DNA of 64,000 bases, from positions 682,001-746,000 of the forward strand of contig CAVQHY010000006.1 of assembly GCA_963712465.1 (NCBI GenBank), read 5' to 3'. The DNA comes from CAVQHY01 sp963712465 (GTDB lineage Bacteria; Actinomycetota; Thermoleophilia; Gaiellales; Gaiellaceae). Numbering within the stretch: position 1 is the first letter of the stretch; each line of letters starts with the position of its first letter. Below are positions 34,922-43,033 of the stretch, piece after piece. A program made the translations under genes and the position numbers. The notes beneath the pieces were generated by a model, which saw only the letters and a program-made list of their open reading frames with translations, had not been told where the DNA came from and searched no databases.

Positions 34922-34989
34922 TCAGCGAGGGGCTAATGACGCTGGAACCCGTGCGCGTCATCGCCCATCGCGGCGAGCCCGGAGGCTGA
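34911..34989 (+). pseudogene. C-terminal fragment of a DUF190 protein
   Basis: A second frame directly after the crcB fragment reads DEMISEGLMTLEPVRVIAHR and ends at 34989. This resembles the end of DUF190 (UPF0166) proteins, which often lie in fluoride operons with crcB. Only about 25 residues remain. With the crcB fragment it marks a deletion that removed most of both genes while leaving the riboswitch. The bases 34990-35064 that follow hold nothing I recognise. Confidence 0.55.
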
Positions 34990-35064
34990 TCGGGCTCAGG
35001 CAGGAGGCCGCTCGCCCGGCCACCGGCCCGCTGAGGTTGATGGTGCGCAGCGATCCTGTGGCGC

Positions 35065-35070
35065 TATCCT
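35065..35070 (+). promoter_or_regulatory. -10 hexamer of the nitrilase-family gene (leaderless)
   Basis: TATCCT ends 7 bp before the ATG at 35078, which implies a transcript starting at the start codon. No ribosome binding site lies between. Confidence 0.5.
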
Positions 35071-35077
35071 GTCGGCG

Positions 35078-35914
35078 ATGGCCGACCGACTGCGCGTCGC
35101 GTGTGTCCAGATGCGCTCCACGGACTCGAAGGCCGACAATCTCGAGACGGCGGAGCGGCTCGTCGCCCGTGCGGCCGCGACCGGCGCCGACGTCGTCCTC
35201 CTCCCCGAGAAGTGGAATGCGATCGGCCCTCCCGACGTTTTCCGCGCGAACGCAGAGCCGCTCGACGGCGGCGAGACGGTCGCCGCCCTCTCCGATTGGG
35301 CGGCCCGACACGGGATCACGATCGTCGGCGGCTCGATCACCGAGCGTCGCGACGGCCACGAGAAGCTGTCGAACACCTGCGTCGTCCTCGGCACCGAGGG
35401 AGAGCTCGTTGCCGTCTACCGGAAGATCCACCTGTTCGACGTGGAGGTCGGCGGGCAGACGTACCGGGAGTCGGAGACGGAGGAGCCCGGGGACGAGGTC
35501 GTCGGTACCGAGGTCGAGGGCTGGAGCGTCGGCCTCACGATCTGTTACGACGTGCGGTTCCCCGAGCTCTATCGCATCCTGGCGCTCGAGGGCGCCGAGC
35601 TCTTCACCGTCCCGGCCGCGTTCACTCTGGCGACCGGCAAGGACCACTGGGAGCTGCTTCTGCGCGCACGGGCAGTCGAAAACGGCTGCTTCGTCGCTGC
35701 TGCAAACGCCTGGGGTTCCCACTCCGGCAACCGGGCGACCTACGGGCGCTCCATGATCGTCGATCCCTGGGGCGTCGTGCTCGCGACCGCACCAGACGAG
35801 GACACCGTGATCTCCGCCGAGATCGACCGGGCGGCGATCCAGCGCGTACGCGAGAGCGTGCCGTCTCTCGCCAACCGGCAGCCCGCCGCGTATCGCTGGC
35901 CCGAGCGTGTCTAG
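35078..35914 (+). CDS. Nit-type carbon-nitrogen hydrolase (omega-amidase-like)
   Basis: 278-residue member of the nitrilase superfamily. The catalytic triad can be placed as Glu44 (LLPEKWN), Lys116 (YRKIHLFD) and Cys156 (ICYDVRFPELYR). The YRKIHLFD and DVRFPELYR strings are typical of the Nit1/Nit2 branch, which hydrolyses omega-amides or deaminated glutathione. It starts leaderless at ATG 35078. A HAD gene follows after 9 bp. Confidence 0.9.
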   Translation: MADRLRVACVQMRSTDSKADNLETAERLVARAAATGADVVLLPEKWNAIGPPDVFRANAEPLDGGETVAALSDWAARHGITIVGGSITERRDGHEKLSNTCVVLGTEGELVAVYRKIHLFDVEVGGQTYRESETEEPGDEVVGTEVEGWSVGLTICYDVRFPELYRILALEGAELFTVPAAFTLATGKDHWELLLRARAVENGCFVAAANAWGSHSGNRATYGRSMIVDPWGVVLATAPDEDTVISAEIDRAAIQRVRESVPSLANRQPAAYRWPERV

Positions 35915-35923
35915 CGCGCAGGC

Positions 35924-36604
35924 GTGAAGCGCCTGCGCGCCGTTCTCTTCGACGTCGACTTTACGCTCGCGAAGCCCGGCCCGCTGCTCGGGCCCGATGG
36001 GTACCGACGGGTCGGGATCGAGCACGGGCTCGTGCTCGATCCCGCGCGATACACGCAGGCGCGCCGTGCAGCCGTCGAGGACGTCGAGCACCACCCGGAG
36101 CTCGATCACGACGAGGAGATCTGGGTCCGCTTCACGGAGGACATCATCCGCGGCATGGGCGGCGGGGGCGACGCGGTGCGCGACGTCGCGGTCGAGATCG
36201 TCCGGGCCTGGGAGCACGCCCACAACTTCGAGCTGTACGAAGACGCCGTGCCCACGCTCGAGGCGCTCCGCGCCCACGGGCTCAGACTCGGGCTCGTCTC
36301 GAACACCAGTCGTGACCTCGGCTCGTTCGTCGAGCATTTCGCGCTCGATGTCGATGCCTGGGTCTCATCGGGTGCGCACGGGAAGGTCAAGCCCAGCCCG
36401 TCGATCTTCCGCGCTCTGCTCGAGCTCCTCGAGGTCGTGCCCGAGGAGTCGGTGATGGTCGGCGACACGATCGTCGACGACGTCGAAGGTGCTCGCGCAG
36501 TCGGCATGCGTGCCCTTCTCCTCGACCGGGAAGGCCGTTTTCCGGAGGCCTCGGATCGGCTCACGAGCCTCGCCGGTCTGCCCGTGGCGCTCGGTCTCCT
36601 GTAG
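35924..36604 (+). CDS. HAD-family hydrolase
   Basis: 226 residues from GTG 35924. Motif I is DVDFTLAK with both catalytic aspartates, motif II is LVSNTS, motif III is Lys in HGKVKPSPSIF and motif IV is VGDTIVDDVEGA. The helical cap between about residues 20 and 95 is rich in charged residues. The substrate cannot be told. It follows the Nit-type gene closely, so the pair may form an operon. Confidence 0.88.
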   Translation: MKRLRAVLFDVDFTLAKPGPLLGPDGYRRVGIEHGLVLDPARYTQARRAAVEDVEHHPELDHDEEIWVRFTEDIIRGMGGGGDAVRDVAVEIVRAWEHAHNFELYEDAVPTLEALRAHGLRLGLVSNTSRDLGSFVEHFALDVDAWVSSGAHGKVKPSPSIFRALLELLEVVPEESVMVGDTIVDDVEGARAVGMRALLLDREGRFPEASDRLTSLAGLPVALGLL

Positions 36605-36634
36605 CGTCTCTCGGCCGCCGGCTGACCCGCGAGC

Positions 36635-36640
36635 CACAAT
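36635..36640 (+). promoter_or_regulatory. -10-like hexamer of the MFS gene
   Basis: CACAAT ends 6 bp before the GTG at 36647, the spacing seen for leaderless genes here. It differs from TACAAT at the first base. Confidence 0.3.
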
Positions 36641-36646
36641 GCACGC

Positions 36647-37942
36647 GTGTCGGAGCGTCCCCAGCTTCGCGTGGTCGGGCAGTCCGTCGACGCCGCCCAC
36701 GTGCCGGTAGGCCGGATGATCTGGACGCTCGGCCTCGGCGCGTTCGGCCTCGCCTGGTCGATCACGACGGTCGCCGCCTACGTTCCGCCGCTGCTTGAGC
36801 AGTTCACGCGATCGGGCACCCTGATCGGCCTCGTGATCGCGGCCGAGGGCTTCTTCGCGATCCTCCTGCCCCTGCTCGTCGGGCCGATGAGCGACGCGAC
36901 GACGACCTCGCTCGGAAGGCGGAGGCCGTTCATGATCCTCGGGCTCCTGCCGATGGCCGCCACGCTCGTGCTCGTCGCGTTCATGCACAGCCTTCCCTCG
37001 ACTGCGCTCGCACTCTTCGGCTTCTTCTTCGCCTACTACCTCTACGAGCCGCCCTATCGTGGCCTCTACCCCGACCTGCTCCCGGACTCCCATTTCGGCA
37101 GGGCGCAAGGCGCCCAGCACATCCTCCGCGGGGCGGCGCTCGGGGGAGCGCTGATCCTCGGCGGCATCCTGCTCAGCGTCTGGGAGCCGTTCCCGTTCTT
37201 GCTCGCCGCGGGGATCGTGATCCTCACGTGTGGCGCGGTGATCGTGCTCGCCCACGAGGAGCCGACGACGAGTCGGGAGTACGAGCGGCTTCGCACGTTT
37301 CTCGCTCAGCCGTTTCGCATCGTGCGCGCCGATCGCAACGTCCGCCGTTTCCTGATCGCCAACACGTGCTGGGAGGCGGCGTTTGCCGGCATGAGGACAT
37401 TCGTCGTCCTCTACATCATCCAGGGGCTCGACCAGCCGCTCTACGTGTCCTCCGTGGCTCTTGCGATCGTCGCCGCAGGGTACGTCGTGGCCGCGGCCAG
37501 CTCCGGCCTGCTCGGCGACAAGTTCGGCATCGGCCGTGTGGTCACGGGCGCATCGGTCGTGTACGGGCTTGGGCTGCTCGGCGCCGGGCTGGCGCAGTCC
37601 TGGCACTCGTGGTACTACGCCGTGATCTTTCCGATCGCCGTCGCCGGCGGGACGGTGATGACGCTCGCCTGGGGCCTCCTGTTCAAGGTCATGCCGCCGC
37701 GCGACCGCGGCGCCGTGACCGGACTCGCGACCACGACCAAGGGCCTAGGGCTGATCATCGGCCCCCTCGCCGTCGGAGCCGCCATCGACATCTCGCGGAC
37801 GTTTCTCCAGTCGACCGACGGCTACGCGGCGGTCTGGCCCGTGTGCGCGGTTCCGATCCTCGCGGCGATTCCGCTGGCCGCGTTGCTCGCCGACGCGGAA
37901 TCCCGAATCGCTAGCGGCACGGAGACGCCCGGGGCGTCGTGA
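36647..37942 (+). CDS. MFS transporter (SLC45/sugar-proton symporter-like)
   Basis: 431 residues with about twelve hydrophobic segments. The loop SDATTTSLGRRRPFMILG after helix 2 is like that of sucrose/SLC45-type and GPH-type symporters. The YLYEPPYRGLYPDLLPD segment also fits that group. Substrate is unknown. Its 3' end overlaps the convergent exported-protein gene by 32 bp. Confidence 0.88.
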   Translation: MSERPQLRVVGQSVDAAHVPVGRMIWTLGLGAFGLAWSITTVAAYVPPLLEQFTRSGTLIGLVIAAEGFFAILLPLLVGPMSDATTTSLGRRRPFMILGLLPMAATLVLVAFMHSLPSTALALFGFFFAYYLYEPPYRGLYPDLLPDSHFGRAQGAQHILRGAALGGALILGGILLSVWEPFPFLLAAGIVILTCGAVIVLAHEEPTTSREYERLRTFLAQPFRIVRADRNVRRFLIANTCWEAAFAGMRTFVVLYIIQGLDQPLYVSSVALAIVAAGYVVAAASSGLLGDKFGIGRVVTGASVVYGLGLLGAGLAQSWHSWYYAVIFPIAVAGGTVMTLAWGLLFKVMPPRDRGAVTGLATTTKGLGLIIGPLAVGAAIDISRTFLQSTDGYAAVWPVCAVPILAAIPLAALLADAESRIASGTETPGAS

Positions 37943-38411
37943 GCCCGAAGCCCCAGAGAACGTCGCCCTCGAGGTAGAAGATGCTCTGGGCCCGTCGTCC
38001 CGGCTGGACGAGCGCCGCATAGCCCGAGCAGAGGCGCCGTGCCAGCGCCCCGTAGGACAGGGTGACCTCCGCGACCGGATCACCGAGCGTGAGACCGGAC
38101 GGCGTGTGCCAGCCCGTCGGCTTCCACACGGTGAACAGCGCCACCGCGTGACCGCGGCGAAACGTGACTCCCACCCCCTGGGGCGCGAAGGGCGTCTCGT
38201 TGAAGTACCAGGTCGTCCGGGTGCAGGAGCGGCAGACCCCGTGCTGCGGCCCCCAGAGGCGGGAGATCTGGTCCCTGGTGAGGCCCAGCTTCGCCCCGCC
38301 GAGGCTCTGGCCCGGGACGAACACGCGATTCGGCGGCGCTGCGTCGGCTGCGACCACCAGGACGAGCGAGGCCGCGAAGGCGGCTAGCGGGCGGCGAGCG
38401 CGGGGCCCCAC
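37911..38411 (-). CDS. Exported protein of unknown function
   Basis: From GTG 38411 the product is 166 residues with a signal peptide (RARRPLAAFAASLVLVVAADA). The mature part has CRSC, a further Cys in RLCSGY and Cys near the C-terminus (SPCR), which could form disulphides. The GLTRDQISRLWGPQ and YLEGDVLWGFGL segments are suggestive of a beta-rich fold. I do not recognise the family. Its start overlaps the acyl-CoA dehydrogenase end by 28 bp. Confidence 0.65.
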   Translation of the reverse strand: MGPRARRPLAAFAASLVLVVAADAAPPNRVFVPGQSLGGAKLGLTRDQISRLWGPQHGVCRSCTRTTWYFNETPFAPQGVGVTFRRGHAVALFTVWKPTGWHTPSGLTLGDPVAEVTLSYGALARRLCSGYAALVQPGRRAQSIFYLEGDVLWGFGLTTPRASPCR

Positions 38412-39595
38412 GAGGCGATCGGGGAGATCTCGCCGTCGCGGCCGTTCAAGCTTCGATAGCCGAGAGCGTGCTCCGCCTGCATCATCTTGTGGATCTGCGT
38501 CGTGCCCTCGTAGATGATCGGGGCGCGGGCGTTGCGGAAGTACCTCTCGACGCCGTATTCGGCCGAATAGCCGTAGGAGCCGTGCACCTGGATCGCAAGG
38601 TTCGCGGCCTTGAACGCGCACTCGGTCGCGTGCCACTTTGCGAGGCTCGTCTCACGCGTGTTGCGTACGCCCCTGTCTTTCATCCAGGCGGCCTGCATGA
38701 CGAGCAGCTTCGACGTCTCGTATCCCAGCACCATCTCCGAGATCATGTCCTGGACAAACTGGTAGCGCCCGATCTCCTGGCCGAACGTCTCGCGCTCGCG
38801 AGCGTAGGCGACCGAACGCTCGAGGCAGGCGCGGATGACGCCGCAGGCCCCCGCGGCGACCGTGAAGCGGCCCTGGTCGAGGGAGTACATGGCGATCTCG
38901 AAGCCCTGGCCCTCCTCGCCGAGGACGTTCTGCGCGGGCACCTCGACGTTGTCGAAAAAGAGCTCTCCCGTCGACCCGGCCCAGATGCCGAGCTTGTTCT
39001 CGGTGTCGGCTGTCGTGAAGCCGGGTGAGTCCGTCTCGACGATGAACGCGGTCATACCGCGATGGCCTGCCTCGGGGTCGGTCTTCGCGACGACGAGGGC
39101 GTGATCGGCCACCGACGCGTAGGAGATCCAGTTCTTCTGGCCGTTGAGGATGTAGACGTCCCCCTCGCGTCGCGCCGTCGTCAGCATTCCGGCGACGTCC
39201 GACCCGGCAGCCGGCTCGGTCAGGCCGAAGCACGCGATCTTCTCGCCCTTCGCCTGCGGGACGAGATACTTGCGCTTCTGCTCCTCGGTGCCGTAGCGCA
39301 GGAGCGAGAGCGAGTTCAGCCCGACATGGACGGAGATGAGCGTCCTGAACGCCGCCTCGCCGCGCTCGATCTCCTCACACGAGAGTGCCTCGCACACGAA
39401 GTCCATGCCGGCTCCGCCGTACTCCTCGGGGATGACGATCCCCAGCAGGCCGAGCTCGGCCATCCCTTCGATGATCCCGCGGTCGAGGTGGTGGTTGACG
39501 TCGTTCTCGATCGCGACCGGGAGGACGCGCTCGTCGACGAACTGGCGGACGGTCGCCTGCACCTCGCGCTGCTCCGAAGTCAGGTCGAAGTCCAT
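38384..39595 (-). CDS. Acyl-CoA dehydrogenase
   Basis: Flavoenzyme oxidising acyl-CoA to enoyl-CoA. From ATG 39595 it has 403 residues, the family size. Visible signatures are GLTEPAAGSDVAGM, the FAD/substrate-loop INGQKNWISYA equivalent (LNGQKNWISYA), QVHGSYGYSAEYGVERYFRN and the catalytic-Glu region IYEGTTQIHKMM. Substrate chain type is not evident. The ATG is 7 bp from a TAGACT hexamer (leaderless). Confidence 0.94.
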   Translation of the reverse strand: MDFDLTSEQREVQATVRQFVDERVLPVAIENDVNHHLDRGIIEGMAELGLLGIVIPEEYGGAGMDFVCEALSCEEIERGEAAFRTLISVHVGLNSLSLLRYGTEEQKRKYLVPQAKGEKIACFGLTEPAAGSDVAGMLTTARREGDVYILNGQKNWISYASVADHALVVAKTDPEAGHRGMTAFIVETDSPGFTTADTENKLGIWAGSTGELFFDNVEVPAQNVLGEEGQGFEIAMYSLDQGRFTVAAGACGVIRACLERSVAYARERETFGQEIGRYQFVQDMISEMVLGYETSKLLVMQAAWMKDRGVRNTRETSLAKWHATECAFKAANLAIQVHGSYGYSAEYGVERYFRNARAPIIYEGTTQIHKMMQAEHALGYRSLNGRDGEISPIASWGPALAAR

Positions 39596-39601
39596 GCGGC
39601 G

Positions 39602-39608
39602 TAGTCTA
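39602..39608. promoter_or_regulatory. Overlapping divergent -10 hexamers
   Basis: The 7-mer TAGTCTA contains TAGTCT on the plus strand and TAGACT on the minus strand. The minus hexamer ends 7 bp before the acyl-CoA dehydrogenase ATG (39595). The plus hexamer ends 7 bp before an in-frame CTG (39615) of the GH3 gene. Confidence 0.5.
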
Positions 39609-39626
39609 CGGGGCCTGTCTTTTCGG

Positions 39627-40553
39627 GTGGTCACCGTGGTGCTCCTCGCCCTCGGGGCCGGTCTGCTCGTTCCCGCGGCGGACGCCGTCGTGACGCCGTC
39701 GGCCTCCTTCCGATCGGGCGTGGCGGCGCTCACCCCGCGCGAGAAGGCCGCGCTCCTCGTCGTTTCCGGGCTGCCCGCTCCCGCCGACGCAGGCGGTGCG
39801 TTCGTACGCACGGGAACAGTCGAGACGCCTCGCCCGCCTCACGCCGCCGTGTTCGTCGACCAGGAAGGCGGGTCGGTTCGAAACGTGCCCGGGGCTCCGC
39901 CCGAGCTTGCCGCCTCGGAGATGACCAGCGTCTCCCAGGCGTTCGCACTGGGTCGCGCGACCGGCAAGGCCCTTCGCCGGCGCGGCTTCGACGTCGATCT
40001 CGCGCCCGTCCTCGACGCCGCCGACGGCCCGCTCGGCTCGCGCCATTTTCGCCGCGCCGCGCTCGGAGTGGCGTTCGCGCGAGGGCTCGCCGCAGGCGGC
40101 GCGGCCGCCTGCGCGAAGCATTTCCCGGGCCTCGGTGCCTCGGATCTGACCACCGACAGTCGCCGCCCCGTGCACGGGGTCGTGCGCGGCCAGGAGCTCG
40201 CCGGCTTTCGTGCCGCCGCGCGGGCAGGCGTACCGTGCGTGATGGTCGGCCATGCGATCTTCCCGCGCTTCGGGACGCGCCCGGCCTCGCTCGAGGCCGA
40301 GGCGTACGAGCTCCTGCGCTCGACGGGCTTCGCCGGCGTCGCCATCACCGACTCTCTCGACGTGATCTCGAAGGCGGGCGTGCCTCGCTGGGCCCGCCTG
40401 GCCGTGAGGGCGGGAGCCGATCTCGTCCTCGTGCCCGAGGCCGGCGACGGCGAGCGCGCGATCAGGGCTCTGATCCCGCTCGCACGTTCGGGCGAGCTCG
40501 ACGTCCACGTGGCGCGCGTCCTGCGTTTCCGGAGGGCGCTCGGCCTGGGGTGA
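39627..40553 (+). CDS. Exported GH3-family glycosidase (beta-N-acetylhexosaminidase-like)
   Basis: 308 residues from GTG 39627, or 312 from a CTG at 39615 that would complete the signal peptide (SFRVVTVVLLALGAGLLV). GH3/NagZ signatures are FVDQEGGSVRNV, CAKHFPGLGASDLTTD, VMVGHAIFPRFG and AITDSLDVISK, which carries the nucleophile-region Asp. The His/Asp loop after KHFPG is somewhat different from classic NagZ. Probably acts on peptidoglycan or another beta-glycoside outside the cell. Confidence 0.85.
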   Translation: MVTVVLLALGAGLLVPAADAVVTPSASFRSGVAALTPREKAALLVVSGLPAPADAGGAFVRTGTVETPRPPHAAVFVDQEGGSVRNVPGAPPELAASEMTSVSQAFALGRATGKALRRRGFDVDLAPVLDAADGPLGSRHFRRAALGVAFARGLAAGGAAACAKHFPGLGASDLTTDSRRPVHGVVRGQELAGFRAAARAGVPCVMVGHAIFPRFGTRPASLEAEAYELLRSTGFAGVAITDSLDVISKAGVPRWARLAVRAGADLVLVPEAGDGERAIRALIPLARSGELDVHVARVLRFRRALGLG

Positions 40554-40568
40554 GACCTGCGCAGCAGG

Positions 40569-40574
40569 TACACT
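40569..40574 (+). promoter_or_regulatory. -10 hexamer of the VanW gene
   Basis: TACACT ends 11 bp before the ATG at 40586. This leaves only about 5 nt of leader. Confidence 0.4.
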
Positions 40575-40585
40575 CGCGCGCGGGC

Positions 40586-42526
40586 ATGCGGGCTGACGTT
40601 GGGACCAGGCCGGCACGTAAGGGTCGGCGCGCGATCGTCCCGAGACCAAGCTCCCGGGCGATGCGTCGCCTGGTCCGGGTCGGCCTGTGGGCTCTCGCTG
40701 CGCTGGCCGCTCTCGTCGTCGCCGGCGGGATCGTCTTCGCCGGCTCGTCAGATCGGATTCCGGCGGGCGTGTCGGTCGCAGGGATCAAGCTCAGCGGACT
40801 GACCGCGCCCGAGGCCGAGGACATCCTCTCGAGTATCGCCGCCACCTACTCGCAGGTTCCCGTCGTGTTCACCGCAGCCGGGAGGTCGTGGAGCATCGTG
40901 CCGAGCGACCTCGACGTGCGTGTGGACTGGCCGAAGGTCGTCGATCAGGCCCGGGCGGCCGGCGACGCGCCGCTTCCGCTCCGGGGCCTCAAGCGCCTCA
41001 AGCTGCGGCTGTTCGGCAGCGAGCTCGAGCCGGCCGCGACGATCTACCAGGACGGGCTCGACTTCAGGCTGAACCAGATCGCCGGTGCGGTAGCGCAGCC
41101 GGCCCGCGAGGCCGCGATCGTGCTCGACGGGCTCGAGCCGAGGATCGTTCCCGACGCCTCCGGCAAGGAGCTGGACCCCGTCGCCGGACAGCTCGTCGTC
41201 GGAGCCCTGGCGGGCTTCGACCGGGAGCGCGTCGCGCTGCCCGTTCGCGTCGACGAGCCCGAGGTGGCTGCCACGGCCCTCGAACCCGTCATGGCCCAGG
41301 TCCGCACCGCGCTCTCGGCGCCGGTGCGCCTGCGGCTCGGAGGCTCACGGTGGCGTGTCCGCCCGAAGCGGCTCGCCACGTTCCTGGTGCTACCGGCCGA
41401 GGGGCGCACGGAGCTAACGATCGGCGGTGCCGAGCTGAAGGCGTATCTCGCGAGGCTCGGCAAGGGCGTCAACAGGCCGCCGGCGAACGCCGACTTCGCC
41501 GTTCACTCGGACGGGACGGTCAGTGTCGTCGCAGCCCAAACCGGCCGCAGGATCGACCTCCGGGCGACCGAGGCGGCCCTGCTGGCCGCCGCGCTCTCCA
41601 CGACCGATCGCAAGGCGCAGCTCGCCGTCTCGAGAACCTCGCCCGGGTTCACGACGGATGAGGCGAAAGGGCTCGGCCTCACCAGGCTCCTCTCCTACTA
41701 CTCGACCGGCTACGCGGGATCGGACGACCGGATCCACAACCTCCAGCTCGCGGTCGACCTGATCAACGGAACGCGAGTTGCTCCCGGCGCCACGTTCTCG
41801 TTCAACGACGTCGTCGGCGAGAGGACGAGCGAGCGCGGCTTCCGCGTCGCCCCCGTGATCGTCGGCGGAAAGTACAAGGAGGACGTCGGCGGCGGCGTCT
41901 CCCAGGTGGCGACGACGGTGTTCAACGCCGCCTGGGAAGCCGGTCTGCCGATCCCGGAGCGCAACCCTCACGCGCTTTACATCGACCGCTACCCGCTCGG
42001 CCGAGACGCGACGGTCAACTTCCCCGACCAGGACCTGAAGTTCGCGAACGACACGGACGGCTGGCTGCTCGTGCGGGGCGGCTACGACGAAAGTGGGATC
42101 TCGATCTCGATCCTCGGGCCGACCACGAACCGCCGCGTGGAGAGCGAGGCCGGCCCGCTCGAGGAGATCGGCCCGCCGGGAGTGAAGGAGAAGCCCGACG
42201 CCGATCTGTTCGTCGGCGAGCGGATCGTCGAGGAGGAGGGGCAGCCCGCCCGGGCCGTCACCGTCGTGCGCCGCGTGTACGAGGGTGACACGCTCCTGTA
42301 CGAGGAGACCTGGTCGACGACCTATCGGTCGGAGCCGGAGACCGTGACCGTGGGAACGAAGCCGAAGCCGGAGAAGTCGGCTCCCGCGGAGACGGCTCCG
42401 GCCGACACGACCCCTGCGGACGTCGCTCCGGCGGAGACCGCTCCGACCGACGTCGCGCCCGCGGGCAATGACACCCTCCCTGCCGAGACGGCACCGGTCC
42501 TCCCCGACGGCACTCCGGTCGGCTAG
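40586..42526 (+). CDS. VanW-family exported protein with peptidoglycan-binding repeats
   Basis: 646 residues from ATG 40586; an inner ATG at 40661 is an alternative. A basic N-terminus leads to one membrane segment (VRVGLWALAALAALVVAGG). Two related blocks of about 110 residues follow, like the YoaR-type putative peptidoglycan-binding domain. The VanW domain (ATFSFNDVVGERTSERGF, then GGGVSQVATTVFNAAWEAGL) comes next. The tail is a low-complexity Ala/Pro/Thr/Glu repeat (TAPAD-type). Likely anchored in the membrane facing the wall. Its stop overlaps that of the thioesterase in CTAG. Confidence 0.9.
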   Translation: MRADVGTRPARKGRRAIVPRPSSRAMRRLVRVGLWALAALAALVVAGGIVFAGSSDRIPAGVSVAGIKLSGLTAPEAEDILSSIAATYSQVPVVFTAAGRSWSIVPSDLDVRVDWPKVVDQARAAGDAPLPLRGLKRLKLRLFGSELEPAATIYQDGLDFRLNQIAGAVAQPAREAAIVLDGLEPRIVPDASGKELDPVAGQLVVGALAGFDRERVALPVRVDEPEVAATALEPVMAQVRTALSAPVRLRLGGSRWRVRPKRLATFLVLPAEGRTELTIGGAELKAYLARLGKGVNRPPANADFAVHSDGTVSVVAAQTGRRIDLRATEAALLAAALSTTDRKAQLAVSRTSPGFTTDEAKGLGLTRLLSYYSTGYAGSDDRIHNLQLAVDLINGTRVAPGATFSFNDVVGERTSERGFRVAPVIVGGKYKEDVGGGVSQVATTVFNAAWEAGLPIPERNPHALYIDRYPLGRDATVNFPDQDLKFANDTDGWLLVRGGYDESGISISILGPTTNRRVESEAGPLEEIGPPGVKEKPDADLFVGERIVEEEGQPARAVTVVRRVYEGDTLLYEETWSTTYRSEPETVTVGTKPKPEKSAPAETAPADTTPADVAPAETAPTDVAPAGNDTLPAETAPVLPDGTPVG

Positions 42527-42942
42527 CCGGCTGCGCCCTCGACGCGCTCGATCGTCTCGAGTAGGTCTGATGGCAGCCGGATCGGCCGCAGGGTCGACGC
42601 GTCCACGCACGCGTGCATCGTCCAGCCCTCGGCGACGAGCTGGCCGTCGCGCTCCACGGCGTAGTCGAAGCGGAAGCGCGGCCCCTTGATCTCGCCGACG
42701 CGGACGTGTACCCGCAGGACGTCGCCGAACCGGGTCGCGACCCGGTAGCGGACGTAGGCCTCGACGGTCGTGACGTCGACGCCCCGATCGACCAGGCCGG
42801 AGTAGCCGCCCGGTAGCCGGGCGATGTACTCGATCCGGGCGTTCTCGAACCAGACGAGGTAGGCCGCGTTGTGGACGACTCCCTGCGCGTCCATCTCCGA
42901 GAAGCGCACGTCGAGCTGGATCGCGACGGGAAATCCCTCCAT
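42523..42942 (-). CDS. Acyl-CoA thioesterase, 4-hydroxybenzoyl-CoA thioesterase family
   Basis: 139-residue hot-dog-fold protein from ATG 42942. The active-site segment is FSEMDAQGVVHNAAYLVWFE with the catalytic Asp, as in YbgC/FadM-type thioesterases. Longer upstream openings are antisense to the DUF4349 gene. The acyl substrate is not evident. Divergent from the DUF4349 gene, 91 bp apart. Confidence 0.88.
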   Translation of the reverse strand: MEGFPVAIQLDVRFSEMDAQGVVHNAAYLVWFENARIEYIARLPGGYSGLVDRGVDVTTVEAYVRYRVATRFGDVLRVHVRVGEIKGPRFRFDYAVERDGQLVAEGWTMHACVDASTLRPIRLPSDLLETIERVEGAAG

Positions 42943-43033
42943 CGAGGCGGGAACTTTGCCAGGCGACGCCGGGTCGTAGCAACGACAGCAGCTCACACCG
43001 TCGGCCGCCGTCCAGTCGACCCGAGGAGGAACG

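Noticed and set aside
42354..42520. Tandem repeat or phase-variable tract in the VanW gene tail
   Set aside because: The Ala/Pro/Thr/Glu codons repeat loosely but not in exact units, as in ordinary low-complexity wall-spanning tails.
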